DNA of 64,000 bases from Polytrichum commune. Taxonomy: Eukaryota; Streptophyta; Polytrichopsida; Polytrichales; Polytrichaceae. The notes under the pieces are model-generated. The model searched no databases. It was not told where the DNA came from and saw only the letters and a program-made list of their open reading frames with translations. The stretch covers positions 32,502,144 through 32,566,143 of the forward strand of contig OX485809.1 of assembly GCA_950295325.1 (NCBI GenBank). Reading direction: 5' to 3'. Positions 13,180-23,949 of the stretch are shown one piece after another (within the stretch, counting starts at the first letter, position 1; every line of letters starts with the position of its first letter). Made by a program: the position numbers and the translations under genes.

Positions 13180-13947
13180 AAGAGGGGCCATTCACGGTTG
13201 GGGTACTACTTTTGGGACAAAGGACTTAAGGACTTTGTCGCTTTGATCTTGGTTTTTATCATGATTTACTATTATTTGATCAATAAATTTTACATAAATA
13301 AGTAGAGAGTTCATAAGCTTTATCAAGAAATATTTTTATTATTATTTAATAATCACCCTAAACCCTAAACCCTAAACCCTAGGCCACATCAGTGGCATTT
13401 TTTTGCTATTTAGGTGTGCATTGGTGGTCAATTATTTCCTGTTATGTATCTTGGTACCTTGGTAAAAGTGTCATGTGTCCATTCATATAAATTTTTTTGT
13501 CCAATTCTAATACTAGCCGTTCCTTTTATGTGTGGCCGTGAGTATATGTATATTGGGACATGTTTGGTGCCACATGTAAAGTTGGGCAATTGCTATTCAA
13601 TACATATTTGGTTCTATTGGTACACACTTGAACGATAATTGTGAGGAAAAAAATTGGGATCATTTCGATTAATTCTTGTTGTCCTTTTCGTTCCTTGATC
13701 CTAAGGTCAGGAAGTAAGACAACACTCCTGAATGTCCTGTAAGGAATCAAATGGATATCATAAATGACCCTATTACTTCTAAATTAACTTTGTCGTTGTA
13801 CTCAATATGGAGGATGAAATGTAGGTATGATCCAAAATATGCTCCACAATACAAATCCAATTATACCAAGTATGTGAAGTTATCAAAAAAAGTCCTTAAA
13901 CCGTTAGACACCCAAAAGTAGTACCCCAACCGTGAATGGCCCCAAGA
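13180..13947 (+). mobile_element. 760-bp DNA element with 33-bp perfect TIRs and 4-bp direct flank
   Basis: The element is 13184-13943. The arms 13184-13216 and 13911-13943 are perfect inverted repeats of 33 bases starting GGGGCCATTCACGGTTGGGG. AAGA flanks both sides (13180-13183, 13944-13947). Perfect arms argue for a fairly recent insertion. The inside is AT-rich and holds a telomere-like CCCTAAA run at 13362-13381; no transposase ORF is present. A 4-bp TSD fits none of the common plant superfamilies well, so the class is left open. Confidence 0.8.
13359..13383 (+). repeat. Interstitial telomere-type repeat (CCCTAAA)n
   Basis: About three and a half copies of CCCTAAA, the plant (Arabidopsis-type) telomere unit, lie inside the 760-bp TIR element. 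Such short interstitial runs can arise by break repair or occur as telo-box promoter motifs. Here the surroundings favour a passenger in a transposon. Confidence 0.85.
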
Positions 13948-15376
13948 TGATCATACTTATCATTCATTGTCGCCGAATCATTTAAATGCGCTTAAAATAG
14001 GCCTTAAAATATATTGACCTTATGTTTCACTTTACTAAAACTCAAGGCCACTTTACATACATAATCGGTGACCGCGAGAAAAAATGTTTTACACATTTAT
14101 CATGGTCATGGTTAGCAATCCGAAGACCATAACTAAGAGAAAATTGCATCATAATTTAAAGTTTAAAAGCCTCGGTCATGTGTCAATATATATAGAGGAC
14201 TTAGAATGGAACATAAAATTGTTTACATTAAAAAAAAGAAATAAAAAAGGACTAAAAGATACTTGAATAAAGTTTGCAATAAATAGAACTTTCTCTTATG
14301 TGGTCACCCTTATTTTCTGTGACCAAAATCCAACACCTCAAAATCTTGTATAATAAGTACATATTGGACTTTGAAGATTGCCACCCGAACATCTCATGAA
14401 GGTGTTAGTTTTAGGTTGCCTACAACTCCAAGTTCAAACCCTTATAACTTCTATACACGGTGTCCAAATGATGAATTCTTTAGTGCGTTGGAAACGTCTC
14501 TTGATCTCGTGATGGATATTTAAAGAATAAAAACTTGATATATTTAAGAATAGAACTATCCTCCATGCTTATTTTGTGGGGTTTAGGTGTACTTATCTTA
14601 CCCTTACCTTACCTTATAGATGGATGCTACAAGGTGCATGCACCACATGTATGCCCTGCATGGGGTTCTAAGGTGGAGGCTGCTAAAACCAACACTTTAA
14701 GCTATTGCACATATACATAGCTATGTGGTTGACATAAATAAATAAATATATATATATATATATATTAGCCTTTGCGCAAAACATAGGTATAATGAAGAAG
14801 AAATTTACTTTTAGCCTCAATTGAATATTCATGAATATTCAAAGTCAAAACTTCTAGCTTCCTTCAACCAATCCCTAGGCATGTGTATGACAAGCTTGCA
14901 TATGATGAGGGCCCCACCTTCATTAACTAGAACCAAGATAACGTAGGTGGGTACTAGACCCAACCTAGATCAAAGCCCAACATGGCCACCTCTACGATCC
15001 CACCTGCTTCAGTTGTAGAACCGTCCTATTGCATCCTGGGTATTGACCCCCTTGTTGCCCACAACCAAACCCCTTGGCTTTGTGGGTTTCAACCATCCCC
15101 CCACCTTGAACTGACCCGAGATAGAGTGGAGCCCATCACCTACCCTATATGGAGGTAGTGGAGGCCGGTATGCGGTGGTGCCACTAATGGCACCTAAACC
15201 TATCACTCCGTGGGCCTGAGCACTCCTTTTCCACATGGAACGATTCAAGGTACTAGAATTATAGATGATTGAGAAGCGTTTATAGAGGTTGCTTTTGGGT
15301 GGGGTGTTGGTTTTAGCATCCACTACCTTGATGCTTTTGTACAACTTCCAAGCTTAAAGACACCGTGGAGGGCCAA
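13948..15376. other. Gene-free stretch with scattered repeat pieces
   Basis: No credible gene. A short (AT)n run is at about 14748-14765. GCTGCTAAAACCAACACTTTA at 14680-14700 and GGGTGGGGTGTTGGTTTTAG at 15297-15316 are facing copies of one motif shared with 17.07 and 5.63 kb. The 111-codon minus-strand ORF at 15009-15344 is proline- and glycine-rich and matches nothing known to me. Confidence 0.45.
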
Positions 15377-15379
15377 AGA

Positions 15380-15600
15380 ACATCACCAATGAACGGGGAG
15401 GACCGACCGCTAGTTATAGATAAACCAGTTGAGTTTAAGGAACAACCGGTCGAAGTTCATCAAAACTTTAGGAAAACTACCGATCATTTCCGAGGAATCC
15501 ATGGAATATACCTTAAGTTAACAAAGAAAAACGGAAAGACCACACTTGGGAACACTAGCTAACACTAGGATTTGACTGACCATGCCCGGGCCGATGATTA
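15380..15600 (+). pseudogene. Decayed coding-like repeat, copy 2 (partner 12225-12440)
   Basis: This copy keeps an open frame (within the ORF 15365-15562) containing NGEDRPLVIDKPVEFKEQP and later GIYLKLTKKNGK. The copy at 12.2 kb carries the same words with stops. Copy 2 has kept more CpG, so it is younger or less methylated. Both end at AACACTAGGATTT; a similar end (ACACTAGGATTTGGACCGAT) occurs at 56968. Product unknown. Confidence 0.5.
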
Positions 15601-16110
15601 TGGGAGGGAGGGAGGGAGGGAGTATTGGGGGTGTTGTGTTGGAAGAGATTGTGAATGATTGATTCGGCTGGGGTAGGGGTCCACATAACGTGAGTTACCT
15701 CAACCGAGATTTGGCTTGATCTCATGTATGATATGCCTGAGGAGATCAGAGCTTGGTTTCCTCAAGAAATGACAAACCCTACACACCTTACACGGAGGAG
15801 GTACATTATATAGTAGAGGCCATCATATGATTTTTACAGTTGCCCCATCAATTTGCTGCTGCTCACCCTAAGTGAGCTGGTGCGATTCGACCCCTCCGCC
15901 TCGAAAGCCTTTTGAGGAGATTGGAGGCCGCTCGATGGGCCTCCCCTTGCCATTACTGCTGACTGTGTAAGGCTGGGCAGCCGGGTACACATACATACGT
16001 TACATACATACATACTCCATGAGCAAGGCAGCGAGGAAGCCAGCCAGCTGAAGTTAGTGACTTACGGGAGATGGATGGATGGATGCATGGATGGATGGCA
16101 AAATTGTCGC
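15601..16110 (+). repeat. GC-richer stretch with GGGA and GGAT microsatellites
   Basis: A (GGGA)n run lies at about 15603-15622 and an imperfect (GGAT)n run at about 16072-16100. Between them the sequence is richer in GC than its surroundings (for example around 15880-16060) but has no useful ORF and no homology I recognise. Confidence 0.6.
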
Positions 16111-16157
16111 TTGCCAGTCGGTGGCTTGGCAGAGTGACAAGGGACGTTGTAGTGTGA

Positions 16158-16802
16158 GAGCCGGTTCACAGACGTCCCAAGTCCCAAGTCACTAGAGGTC
16201 AATCCGTGCAATCTCAGCCGTTGACAACATGGAAGTTGGGACTTACTGCTTCACACGGGTCCCAAGTCCCAAGTCTCAAGTTCCTAGAGGTCAATCTATG
16301 TAATCTCAGCCGTTGGGACCCTGGAAGTTGGGACTTGCCACTTCACATGGGTCCCGAGTCTCAAGTCCCAAGTTACAAGTCCCGAGTCTCAAGTCACTTG
16401 AGGTCAATCCGTGCAATCTTAGCCGTTGAGAGCATGGACGTTGGGACTTCCCCCAAGTCTCAAGTCACTTGAGCTCAATCCGTGCAATCTCAGCCGTTGA
16501 GAGCATAGAAGTTGGGATTTATCACTTTACACAGGTCCCAAGTCCTAAGTCTCGAGTATGACATGGATGCTTCTATAGCAACACTTCTTGGAGGTGAAGC
16601 TTGGGACTTGTGTTGAGGATTGGGTAGAGCAAAAAGCTACAGTCAACTCTCAGTATAGGTTCCCTAAATTTTTTGGCATAAAATAATCATAATCCGACTA
16701 TAATAAACATGAACCACATTTTAATGCGTTCTTGAGGCTCAGAAATTGGGACTTGCTAGGATGAGTGGGACTTGGGACTTAGGACCCCATGTGAACCGGC
16801 CC
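16158..16802 (-). mobile_element. PIF/Harbinger-like MITE with expanded internal repeats
   Basis: The ends are GAGCCGGTTCACAGACG and, inverted, GGGCCGGTTCACATGGGG; the flanks are TGA and TAA. The body matches 48444-48808 in reverse orientation (TATGACATGGATGCTTC, GAAGCTTGGGACTTG, AGCAAAAAGCTACAG). Unlike its relatives, the left arm carries four copies of a block starting GGTCAATCCGTGCAATCTCA (16197, 16289, 16402, 16473), so it is 645 bp rather than about 365. The ORF at 16206-16472 is a translation of these repeats. Confidence 0.8.
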
Positions 16803-16889
16803 TAAGGTAACGTGTGGTGCTAACCCGCCGCTTTAAGAGGTGAGTGTATTTACGATAATACGAGATTGATGAGTGTCTAGAAGTTTCAA

Positions 16890-17140
16890 ATTGGCGATTG
16901 AAAAGGGGGATTCCATGGCACCATAGTATGTGTTATTTGGACTCCATATGCAAAATTTGTAAGGGTTCAAAATTTTATGGATAGATGATCCAAAACCATT
17001 CGGTAGCATAATCTCAAGGTGGTATACCTTCTCAAGATCAACATGTATTGAAAGTGCAAGATTTTTAGGGTGATGGTTTTGGGTGGGGTGTTGGTTTTAG
17101 CATTGTCTAAGTATCTTATGGCAAAGCTTGCCATTAAGAA
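16890..17140 (+). repeat. Dispersed repeat, copy 2 (partner 5446-5800)
   Basis: GTGTTATTTGGACTCCATAT, GATGATCCAAAACCATT, GTGCAAGATTTTTAGGGTG and GTGTTGGTTTTAGCATTGTC follow the order seen at 5.45-5.7 kb. It is non-coding as far as I can see. Confidence 0.55.
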
Positions 17141-18120
17141 TGGACACCCAAAAGACACATGTCACAATGAGACTGGGCTTTGTCCTTGAAATGCATACAC
17201 CATTCTATGTTCAATAAGTCAGTGAGCATCGCAACATGCAAGTGCTTATATAATCATCTAAAAAGCATAAGAACCTCCACATTAAAATTTCGTAACTTTT
17301 TGGTATCGTGGAACTTTGATTTCTGAAATTTGCAATAACAATCTTCAATGTTTACAACACTTGCTACTTGGTTGAGACAATTACTGAGATGCTCCAATGG
17401 GAAAAATTGTCGTGAAGTTTGAATGTGCCCCCAATAGAACCACATGAGGTATGCATGTGTTATTTGGCGTGTGGTTGGGTGAGGATCAAAGTACAAACAT
17501 CATAAGGACGCCTGTTTGAAAGAGATTGGACTATGTCATCAGATTTTTATCAACTTCTCCAATACATTCAACAAGGAACACAATTGGGAAAGCCTATGAA
17601 TACAATGGAGGAACCAACAAACATGCACTTCCAATAAACATAACTAAATTAGGGGAGGTTTGATTCCGAATCCGATTTTTGCAAACGTTGCATCGTTGAG
17701 TTACTAGTGCAATACAAGTTTCGTTGTGTAAATCTCATCGCTAGAAGATGGAGAACATGAAAAACAAACCAAAGAACACCCACATACCCTATTAAGGTAT
17801 AAAAACTATAAACAATAAACGACCACTATCGGTGCACTAGACTAGGAATAGAATGATTCTTGTGTGGACCCAAAATGGCTGATTGTAAAAGCGGTGACTT
17901 AAAAAGGATGTAATGTCAAGTTGGATGCAGTGATTGACAAGGTAGGTCTTGCTCCACACCACGAGGGATCACTTTTAGATGTCATTGAGTTAATCATTTT
18001 GTGTGTATCTGTATGCAAACTAGAAGAACTTGATCCTCAAATTAGGGAAACTCTACTATACAAATAGGGGGTTTGACTTACTTGACTCTTTGGAAAAAAT
18101 GTGACTAATCATTTACATGG
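17141..18120. other. Gene-free stretch with a diverged repeat around 17.42-17.65 kb
   Basis: GAATGTGCCCCCAATAGAAC, TTGAAAGAGATTGGACTA and CATGCACTTCCAATAAACAT are pieces of dispersed families also found near 39.77-39.93 and 57.24 kb. No gene is recognised. Confidence 0.45.
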
Positions 18121-18128
18121 AATAAAAT

Positions 18129-18453
18129 TATGAAACAACTTGCATCCCTCATCAATTCCTCTACTCCCTCCCTGAAAAATGTTGCACAATTTCTCAAGCC
18201 ACTCAACTTTCTGACCAAATCAGCTTATTTTCACCGTTTTTTCCGTTTTTTTTTTCCCTTCTTCTTTTTTCTACCTTATCATCTGACAAAGGGAGGGAGG
18301 TTTTTCCAATTTGAAGGAACCGCAGCCGCCTCACCTGACCACCTTCATCTCTTAATCCAATCTGGTCGGGTGACTGTGGCCATGGCCTTATTGGAACATG
18401 TGGGTCCCATACGATACACTTGCATGAGTGTCCTGGGGAACTTTTGGGCATAA
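18129..18453 (+). other. Unrecognised ORF of 107 codons, probably chance
   Basis: The ORF 18130-18453 has a low-complexity Phe-rich middle from a poly-T tract (about 18236-18275) and no family resemblance. Its first 105 bases are similar to 2811-2925, where the frame is broken, so the start belongs to a dispersed repeat. I do not call it a gene. Confidence 0.3.
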
Positions 18454-18459
18454 TCGGTC

Positions 18460-18645
18460 AAAACCCTAGTGCAACCGGTTAAGCATGTGTTGTTTGGTTT
18501 TTCTATGCTAATTTGAAGTATTTTTCTATAGAAAATGATTGGGAATTTTCTTTGAAGTGTCGAACTTCAACCGGTTATTCCTCAAACTCCACCGGTTCAT
18601 CTGTAAGTAGCAGTTGGTTCTCCTCGTTCACTGGTTCCAATTCCC
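18460..18645 (+). repeat. AACCGGTT-rich repeat, uninterrupted copy
   Basis: TCGGTCAAAACCCTAGTGCA, AACTTCAACCGGTTATTCC and CACCGGTTCATCTGTAAGTA run without a break into CAGTTGGTTCTCC. At 10.49 kb the same junction is split by a 355-bp TA-flanked MITE. Another copy is at 25025-25245. The class of the repeat itself is unknown. Confidence 0.7.
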
Positions 18646-20779
18646 CAGAACTAGGTCTACCTATGCATTCAGGGTTTGGGCGAACCAACCCGTACACTCG
18701 TTCCTTGTTGGATCTCTAAACCATTGCTTCCAAGGAATCAATGTACATGTTGGTTCGCCCCAGCCTACATTGAGCCACTTGCAACAGTTGATTTGTACAA
18801 GATCTCCACGAATTTGGAGTTTCATCCACCAAAGTTGGGATGGATGGTCACAACACCCTCAACAACAATGGTATGTTACCCATAATTGCCTATCTATTGG
18901 CCACCCCGAAAATGGTTTTGAAGGCCTCTCTATCAATAGCTAAACTCTATCATGTTTGTCTTCACACTCAAAACTTCAATTTTCGAATTCGAACGTAAAG
19001 ATGTTCACCACGTGTAGCCGGGGCATACTTTTTCCCCGACTAGTCCACTCCTCGTAGGACTTGAAAGACATGATTAGTGCAAGATGTTAACCAAGTCCAA
19101 GGTGTGTCTATAGCCACTTTCCTCATGATTTTGGGGTTTTACTAGGAACATTCTAGAGAGAGAAAGAGAGAGAGAGCTTAAATGGCTACCAAATCTCTTA
19201 TCCACACATGTATTTTTGGTGCATATTCTTGGATACACCACTCAAATATAGGTGTCCACTTAAAATCATAATTAATTTAGGTGCACGAGGGAAGCTATGA
19301 GTGGTGCGCAGTGAGCAATGGGCGGTAAAGTCAAACATAGTAATTTCCAACAACTATCAAGATCATCAGCCAAATATGGAAACCATGTTTGTTAATTTTC
19401 TTCAAGTGTATAATATTAGCATTTCAATAATTGAGAACATAAGGGGGCCTATTACTATGAACTACTAGAAAAGTATTTAGTCGATTATTGAATTTTATTG
19501 CATGCAACAAAAGTAGATTAGAAATAATTAATGTCATCAACTGGCATTTTGAAACATTATGATGAACACTATATTAGCATCACTACTTTTGTTCAACAAC
19601 ACCAACAACTCCAGTAGCCGCATGACTTTATTGTAGGTATATGTTGGAGCTTGGGCATGAACTTGTCGTTGTCGTAATTCACCTTGGATAGAAATATGAA
19701 CTCGTAGTACATGTGCTTGCAATACACCCATTTTCATTTCTTTCCCAAAGCCATGGAAGACAATTTGATGAAGTCTAGGCATTTGTATTATGTGATGTCA
19801 CCAACTATGATATAGTACGAGTTATCCTCCTTTGGAGATGATGATGATCATCATTCCAAATCTTGGATATGGAATGGGAGTGACTCCAACAACATAGCAT
19901 CCGTTCATAAGTCTGTCACTCTCCCATTTATTTTTTGTGATATGCTATCGGAGGTGTTGGATTATGATGCATCATCTTTGAAATCTCAAAGTTTGGTGGG
20001 CATTACAGTTAAGTGGCACAAAAAAATGTAATCGAGGAATGGGGAGTGTCCCAGTTGTTGAGGGCCTACAATGAGGTGCAAATGCCTCCCTTTGTTGCAT
20101 TTGGAACATGGCGTACTCTAGCACCAATACCTTCTCCCTTGAGATATTGACTCCTATCTTCATCGGCCATGTATAGTACCCTATAGGCCAGTCCATAAAA
20201 TGTTATTTTTTGTTTCAACTCATACAACGTTTTGATGTTGTCATGGAAAAACCAAAACCCATGCTTCACATTGTTGGTGGAAGGAACTTCTTCTTCATCT
20301 CTTTATATGTTGGAGCAAAGTTGCCATGTTTTCTAGTTTGCATTTTGGCATTGCACAAAGTCCCTATAAAGGCTTGCGATACCTCAAGGGAGAGAATGCA
20401 AGCCAAGGATAGAAGAAGAGAAAGAGAAGGAGAGAGGGAAAACGGTGTTGGTCTTTGAAGTATTAAATCATCATGGCTTGCCTTTTGTAACCAAGTATCA
20501 AGAAAGTGAGGTTGCTTCTTAACCAAGAGAAGAATAGGTGGGACAAAAATAGGCTTAAGTGCATATGATTCCATGAGACGTTTTCCACATTGTACCAATG
20601 TTCTATGGTAGGATGTCGTAGTGCACATTGCGATGTGAATCGTCATATGTTTCCTTATACCTTTTTGTAAAAATGCTCAATGAGGAGGGCGTATGAGACC
20701 ACTCAAGGAGAAATATTTTTTTCACTTTGATTATTATAGCTCCTACAACTCAACTCCACTTCTTAAACTTGAAATAACA
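18646..20779. other. Gene-free stretch, a few short ORFs
   Basis: ORFs to 126 codons (20266-20646, minus) contain low-complexity Leu/Ser from GA/CT-rich tracts (19155-19176 and about 20405-20440). None is recognisable. No TIR pair or TSD was found by eye. Confidence 0.4.
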
Positions 20780-20885
20780 ATCATTTGTGATTCACCAATG
20801 TTAACCAAATGAGATAATTCCCAAATTGTTTCAACAACCAAATTGTTTGTGAATATGGAAGTGCCCAATGTAGGAGCACATATCT
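20780..20885 (+). repeat. Dispersed repeat, GGAAGTGCCCACAAT family copy
   Basis: GTGATTCACCAATGTTAACC at the left and TATGGAAGTGCCCAATGTAG at the right match the head and tail of the family at 9985-10080. Confidence 0.5.
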
Positions 20886-20984
20886 TAAGTTGTCTAGGTG
20901 ATAGATTTTCTGTCTATGGTGCATGTGTAAGATTTGCCTTGCCGTAGACATGCCTTACATGAATTATTTTCTCTCTACACACAC

Positions 20985-21290
20985 TTCTATTAGTATATGA
21001 AACACACAATTAGTGCAAGATGATCAACAAACCCAAATTGTGCATGTAGCCATTTGTCTCATGGTTTTTTGGAATTCATATGACTATCTTATTCATTATC
21101 AAAGGGAAGATTCTCGTGTTTGTCAAGTGGTCATATACGTCCCCCCAATCTTGTTGACTATTGAACCTATATTGGTTAAAGTATTTTGAGCACCAGTCCA
21201 ATCTCTTCCAAAAACGTGTCTTTTTTATCCACATCTCACCACACACCACTCAAATATTGGTGTGGTTGATTTAAGCACATGTATCTTATA
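20985..21290 (+). repeat. Abundant 330-bp dispersed repeat ('family D'), copy
   Basis: The order is ATGAAACACACAATTAGTGC, GATTCTCGTG, GTTGACTATTGA, GAGCACxxxGTCCAATCTCTT, CACACCACTCAAATATTGG. This word order recurs at 23.35-23.67, 24.47-24.77, 31.69-32.04 (inverted), 37.34-37.64, and as partial copies at 23.95, 26.57, 27.12, 38.6, 45.4 (inverted), 49.66, 50.2, 51.05 and 57.25 kb. Individual copies differ by many substitutions. Confidence 0.7.
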
Positions 21291-22110
21291 CCATTTTGGA
21301 TGAGCATGGAGCCCTTTTATACTCCAACCAACATCCCTTCCTCACCCTCAAGTACATGTGGGCTTCGAAAGGAAACCAACATCATCTCTCCTTACTAAGT
21401 CACAATGGAAAGTTGCCCAAAGATGGTGATTGACCTTACATGACAATTTCCACAAGGAAGGGAGTGCGGTAAAGCAAACCCTCATTGCAAAATCGTTGTT
21501 GAAAGTGTTGTATGTAAGGGCCCCACTCGACATCTGCATAAGCTTTTAAAAACACACATTCAAGGCCGGGGCTAGACGTCTACTTGTTGAGATGGGACCC
21601 ACCACCATTGCCTAAGGTGAAAATGTAGTCAATTCTAGTTTAGGTTATTTATTTATATTTTAGAATAGACTTGGCATTCGAATGAGAACTAGAGGATCCA
21701 AATTAATTATATATTCATACACTAAAGATTGATTGACTGTAAATCTACAAGGTCATGTTATCACTCCAACCTTTCTAACCTCGTTAACAATGGTGGGGAT
21801 CCAACTTGTACACATCTGGGAGTGGAGGCACTCTTTGTGAACATCCTAATATACAAAAACAATTTGTATGTTTCCCAAGTGAACATAACAAGCAACAAGT
21901 AATTTGATATAGTCATTTGATTGCAAGGCCCAAGGTAAGATTACTAAGCAACTACATGATGGTGTCTTTTGATAGAAGAGGTTGCAATTCAAACACTCTG
22001 ATCGTTTACAGTTGCTAATCACAAAGTTTACAGATCATAGCTTGAGTGTTTTCCATAAACATAGAATCCCGGAATTAAAGCAAATTTATGCTCATGTGAT
22101 ATGCAATGCA
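21291..22110. other. Gene-free stretch, nothing recognised
   Basis: Only short ORFs (63-75 codons) without family resemblance are present; no repeat of the defined families was seen. Confidence 0.45.
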
Positions 22111-22112
22111 AC

Positions 22113-22384
22113 TACAGTAACCTCCCGCTTAAGTACGCACCCGTTTAAGTACGCATCCTGGTTAAGTATGCATTTTTTGGCAAAAAAATTAGGGTTTAAG
22201 ATTTCTTAGTTGAACATGTCGTGAATCGTCATTTGGTGTAAGTTTTTAAGTTTTTTTTGCATTTGGCTTTGAGGTCGACCGCTTGCAATTTGGGAAACCC
22301 TAAATCCTAAAGTACGCACCTACCAGCTAAGTACGCACAAACTGCGCATGTTCAAGTTGCGTACTTAAGCGGGAGGTTACTGTA
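22113..22384 (+). mobile_element. pogo/Emigrant-like MITE, CAGTAACCTCCCGCTTAAG termini
   Basis: The element is 22115-22382 (268 bp), flanked by TA on each side. Both ends read inward CAGTAACCTCCCGCTTAAGT. GTACGCA recurs inside each arm. Known pogo/Tigger and plant Emigrant/Lemi1 elements begin CAGTA with TA duplications, which is the basis of the class call. A diverged relative is at 36358-36771. The ORF at 21982-22209 runs into it by chance. Confidence 0.88.
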
Positions 22385-22671
22385 GCTGGAATCTTAGATC
22401 AAACATATGCTTTGATACAAACACCGGTGTTGTGGAAAGCCCAAGATTTTAAACTGCTCTTCATCTATTTGAAGGGTATGATATCCCCCTCAAGATAGAA
22501 TGTACAAGGGGGCTGTATGTAATGTTATGAGAGGTCCCTCACCCAAATCTTAGTACATTATGATCATTTGCATGTCGCATCAAATTTGAGAACGGGGCAA
22601 ATAGAAGTGGAAGCTTCAAATCCAAATGGCTAGAGTTAGAGGAAGAAGATACATGAGAGGAGGATATGGGT

Positions 22672-22818
22672 CATAACATTATTCATATTCAAAGCACTGT
22701 TACATGGGACTCACAGTATTTTGCAGAATATTCTTCACATTCAGTCTAAATGTGAAGAATATTTCATAGAATATTGTCAGTCCCGCACAACATTGTTATG
22801 GATCCGAATATTATTATG
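22672..22818 (+). mobile_element. Foldback MITE, CATAACATTATTC family, copy 1
   Basis: The two halves are inverted repeats over about 70 bases: CATAACATTATTCATATTCA at the left, and the right half inverts to CATAATAATATTCGGATCCA. The inner arms are AATATTCTTCACATT and AATGTGAAGAATATT. Relatives are at 23774-23923 and 42368-42492, and the 179-bp foldback at 27289 shares ATAACATTATT. TSDs are not clear. Confidence 0.8.
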
Positions 22819-22977
22819 GTGGTTTTACGAGAATGGAGGGCATATTGTATAGGGGGAGGTAACAAGGTTTAAGCAAAACCCCTCCTAGAGATAGGAACTT
22901 ATGATTATAGCACTAAGAAGCCACACCGAAGTTTTGTGCAATTTAGCACATTGTGGTAGAGAATGCCTGAGGACCAA

Positions 22978-23045
22978 GGCATTCCGCAAATAATGGTATG
23001 TCCGAGGGTGAGAGCTGAGGACATGGCTGTTATTTGCGGAATGCC
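22978..23045 (+). other. Long near-perfect hairpin, possible foldback or small-RNA precursor
   Basis: GGCATTCCGCAAATAA at the left pairs perfectly with TTATTTGCGGAATGCC at the right (16 bp). A second stem part follows (ATGTCC with GGACAT) around a short purine-rich loop. Length and loop would suit a small-RNA precursor or a minimal foldback transposon; the sequence alone does not decide. Confidence 0.5.
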
Positions 23046-23289
23046 CTATTTTGAAGGTGTTATCAAGTGTAAAGTCCTAGATCAAATTTCAACCATTGGA
23101 TGCATGCCAAGATCTACGGTTTATATTCCATTGTGTTTCTAGTCCCACCGTGATTGTGTAGGGTGACCGCTCTTACCAAACAAATAATTGAGGTAGGGCT
23201 TCACAAAGACACCGGGAGTAGGGCTGCCATGAGAAGGCAAACATGAAGATGATCAATGTGGGTCCAACAACATCGTGGGAGATATTAAC

Positions 23290-23680
23290 GCCTTAAGGTA
23301 GATAGGTCTTAGACAATTCTTCTTCTTTCTTTTGATTAGCCTAGGATATGAAACACACAATTGGTACGAGACGGTTATCAAATCCAAATTGACGTCATAG
23401 TCACTTTCCTCATTATTTTTAGAGCTCACTTGAATACCTTATTCACTATCAAAAAGAAGATTCTCGTGCTCATTAAGCGGTCATATAGATCCCTCCAATT
23501 ACGTTGACTATTGAGTCTAGAGTAGTTATCATATTTCGAGCATGTAGTCCAATCTCTTTTGCACAAGTATCTTTTGGTATTTGTTTTTAGAGCCACACCT
23601 AACCACATACTACTCAAATGTAGGTGTCCATTTAAGATCCATATTAAGATAAGTAACCGATTAGGCACCTATGCTTGAAA
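23290..23680 (+). repeat. Family D copy with candidate terminal inverted repeats
   Basis: A full-length copy: CTTAAGGTAGATAGGTC at the left, body as at 20985-21290, and AAGATAAGTAACCGATTAGG then CACCTATGCTTG at the right, which inverts to AAGCATAGGTGCCTAATCGG. The ends are therefore loosely inverted, suggesting a non-autonomous DNA transposon. The ORF at 23426-23668 (minus) is a reading of the repeat. Confidence 0.6.
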
Positions 23681-23773
23681 TCTTACAATCGATCATGTCA
23701 TCCATGTTTTTGGATCTGCAAATTTTTATTTAAAAGAAAAGAAAACAAATAGAATCCCCCCAACTATCATCTT

Positions 23774-23923
23774 CATAACATTATTTAGATCCATAACAAC
23801 GTTCTGTGGGACGGAAAATATTCTATGGAATACATTCGGTATGAATACGGGGAAGATCCAAGAATATTTTGTGGAATTTTGTCAGTCCCACATAACATTG
23901 TTATGGATATTAATAATGTTATG
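23774..23923 (+). mobile_element. Foldback MITE, CATAACATTATT family, copy 2
   Basis: CATAACATTATTTAGATCCA, TTCTGTGGGACGGAAAATAT and, on the right, the inverted GTCAGTCCCACATAACATTG and TAATAATGTTATG mark both arms. At 150 bp it is close in length to copy 1. Confidence 0.8.
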
Positions 23924-23949
23924 GTAATTCACTTGATTGTGTTGACCAT

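Noticed and set aside
18130..18453. 107-codon ORF as a gene
   Set aside because: It begins in a dispersed repeat and crosses a poly-T tract that gives a run of Phe.
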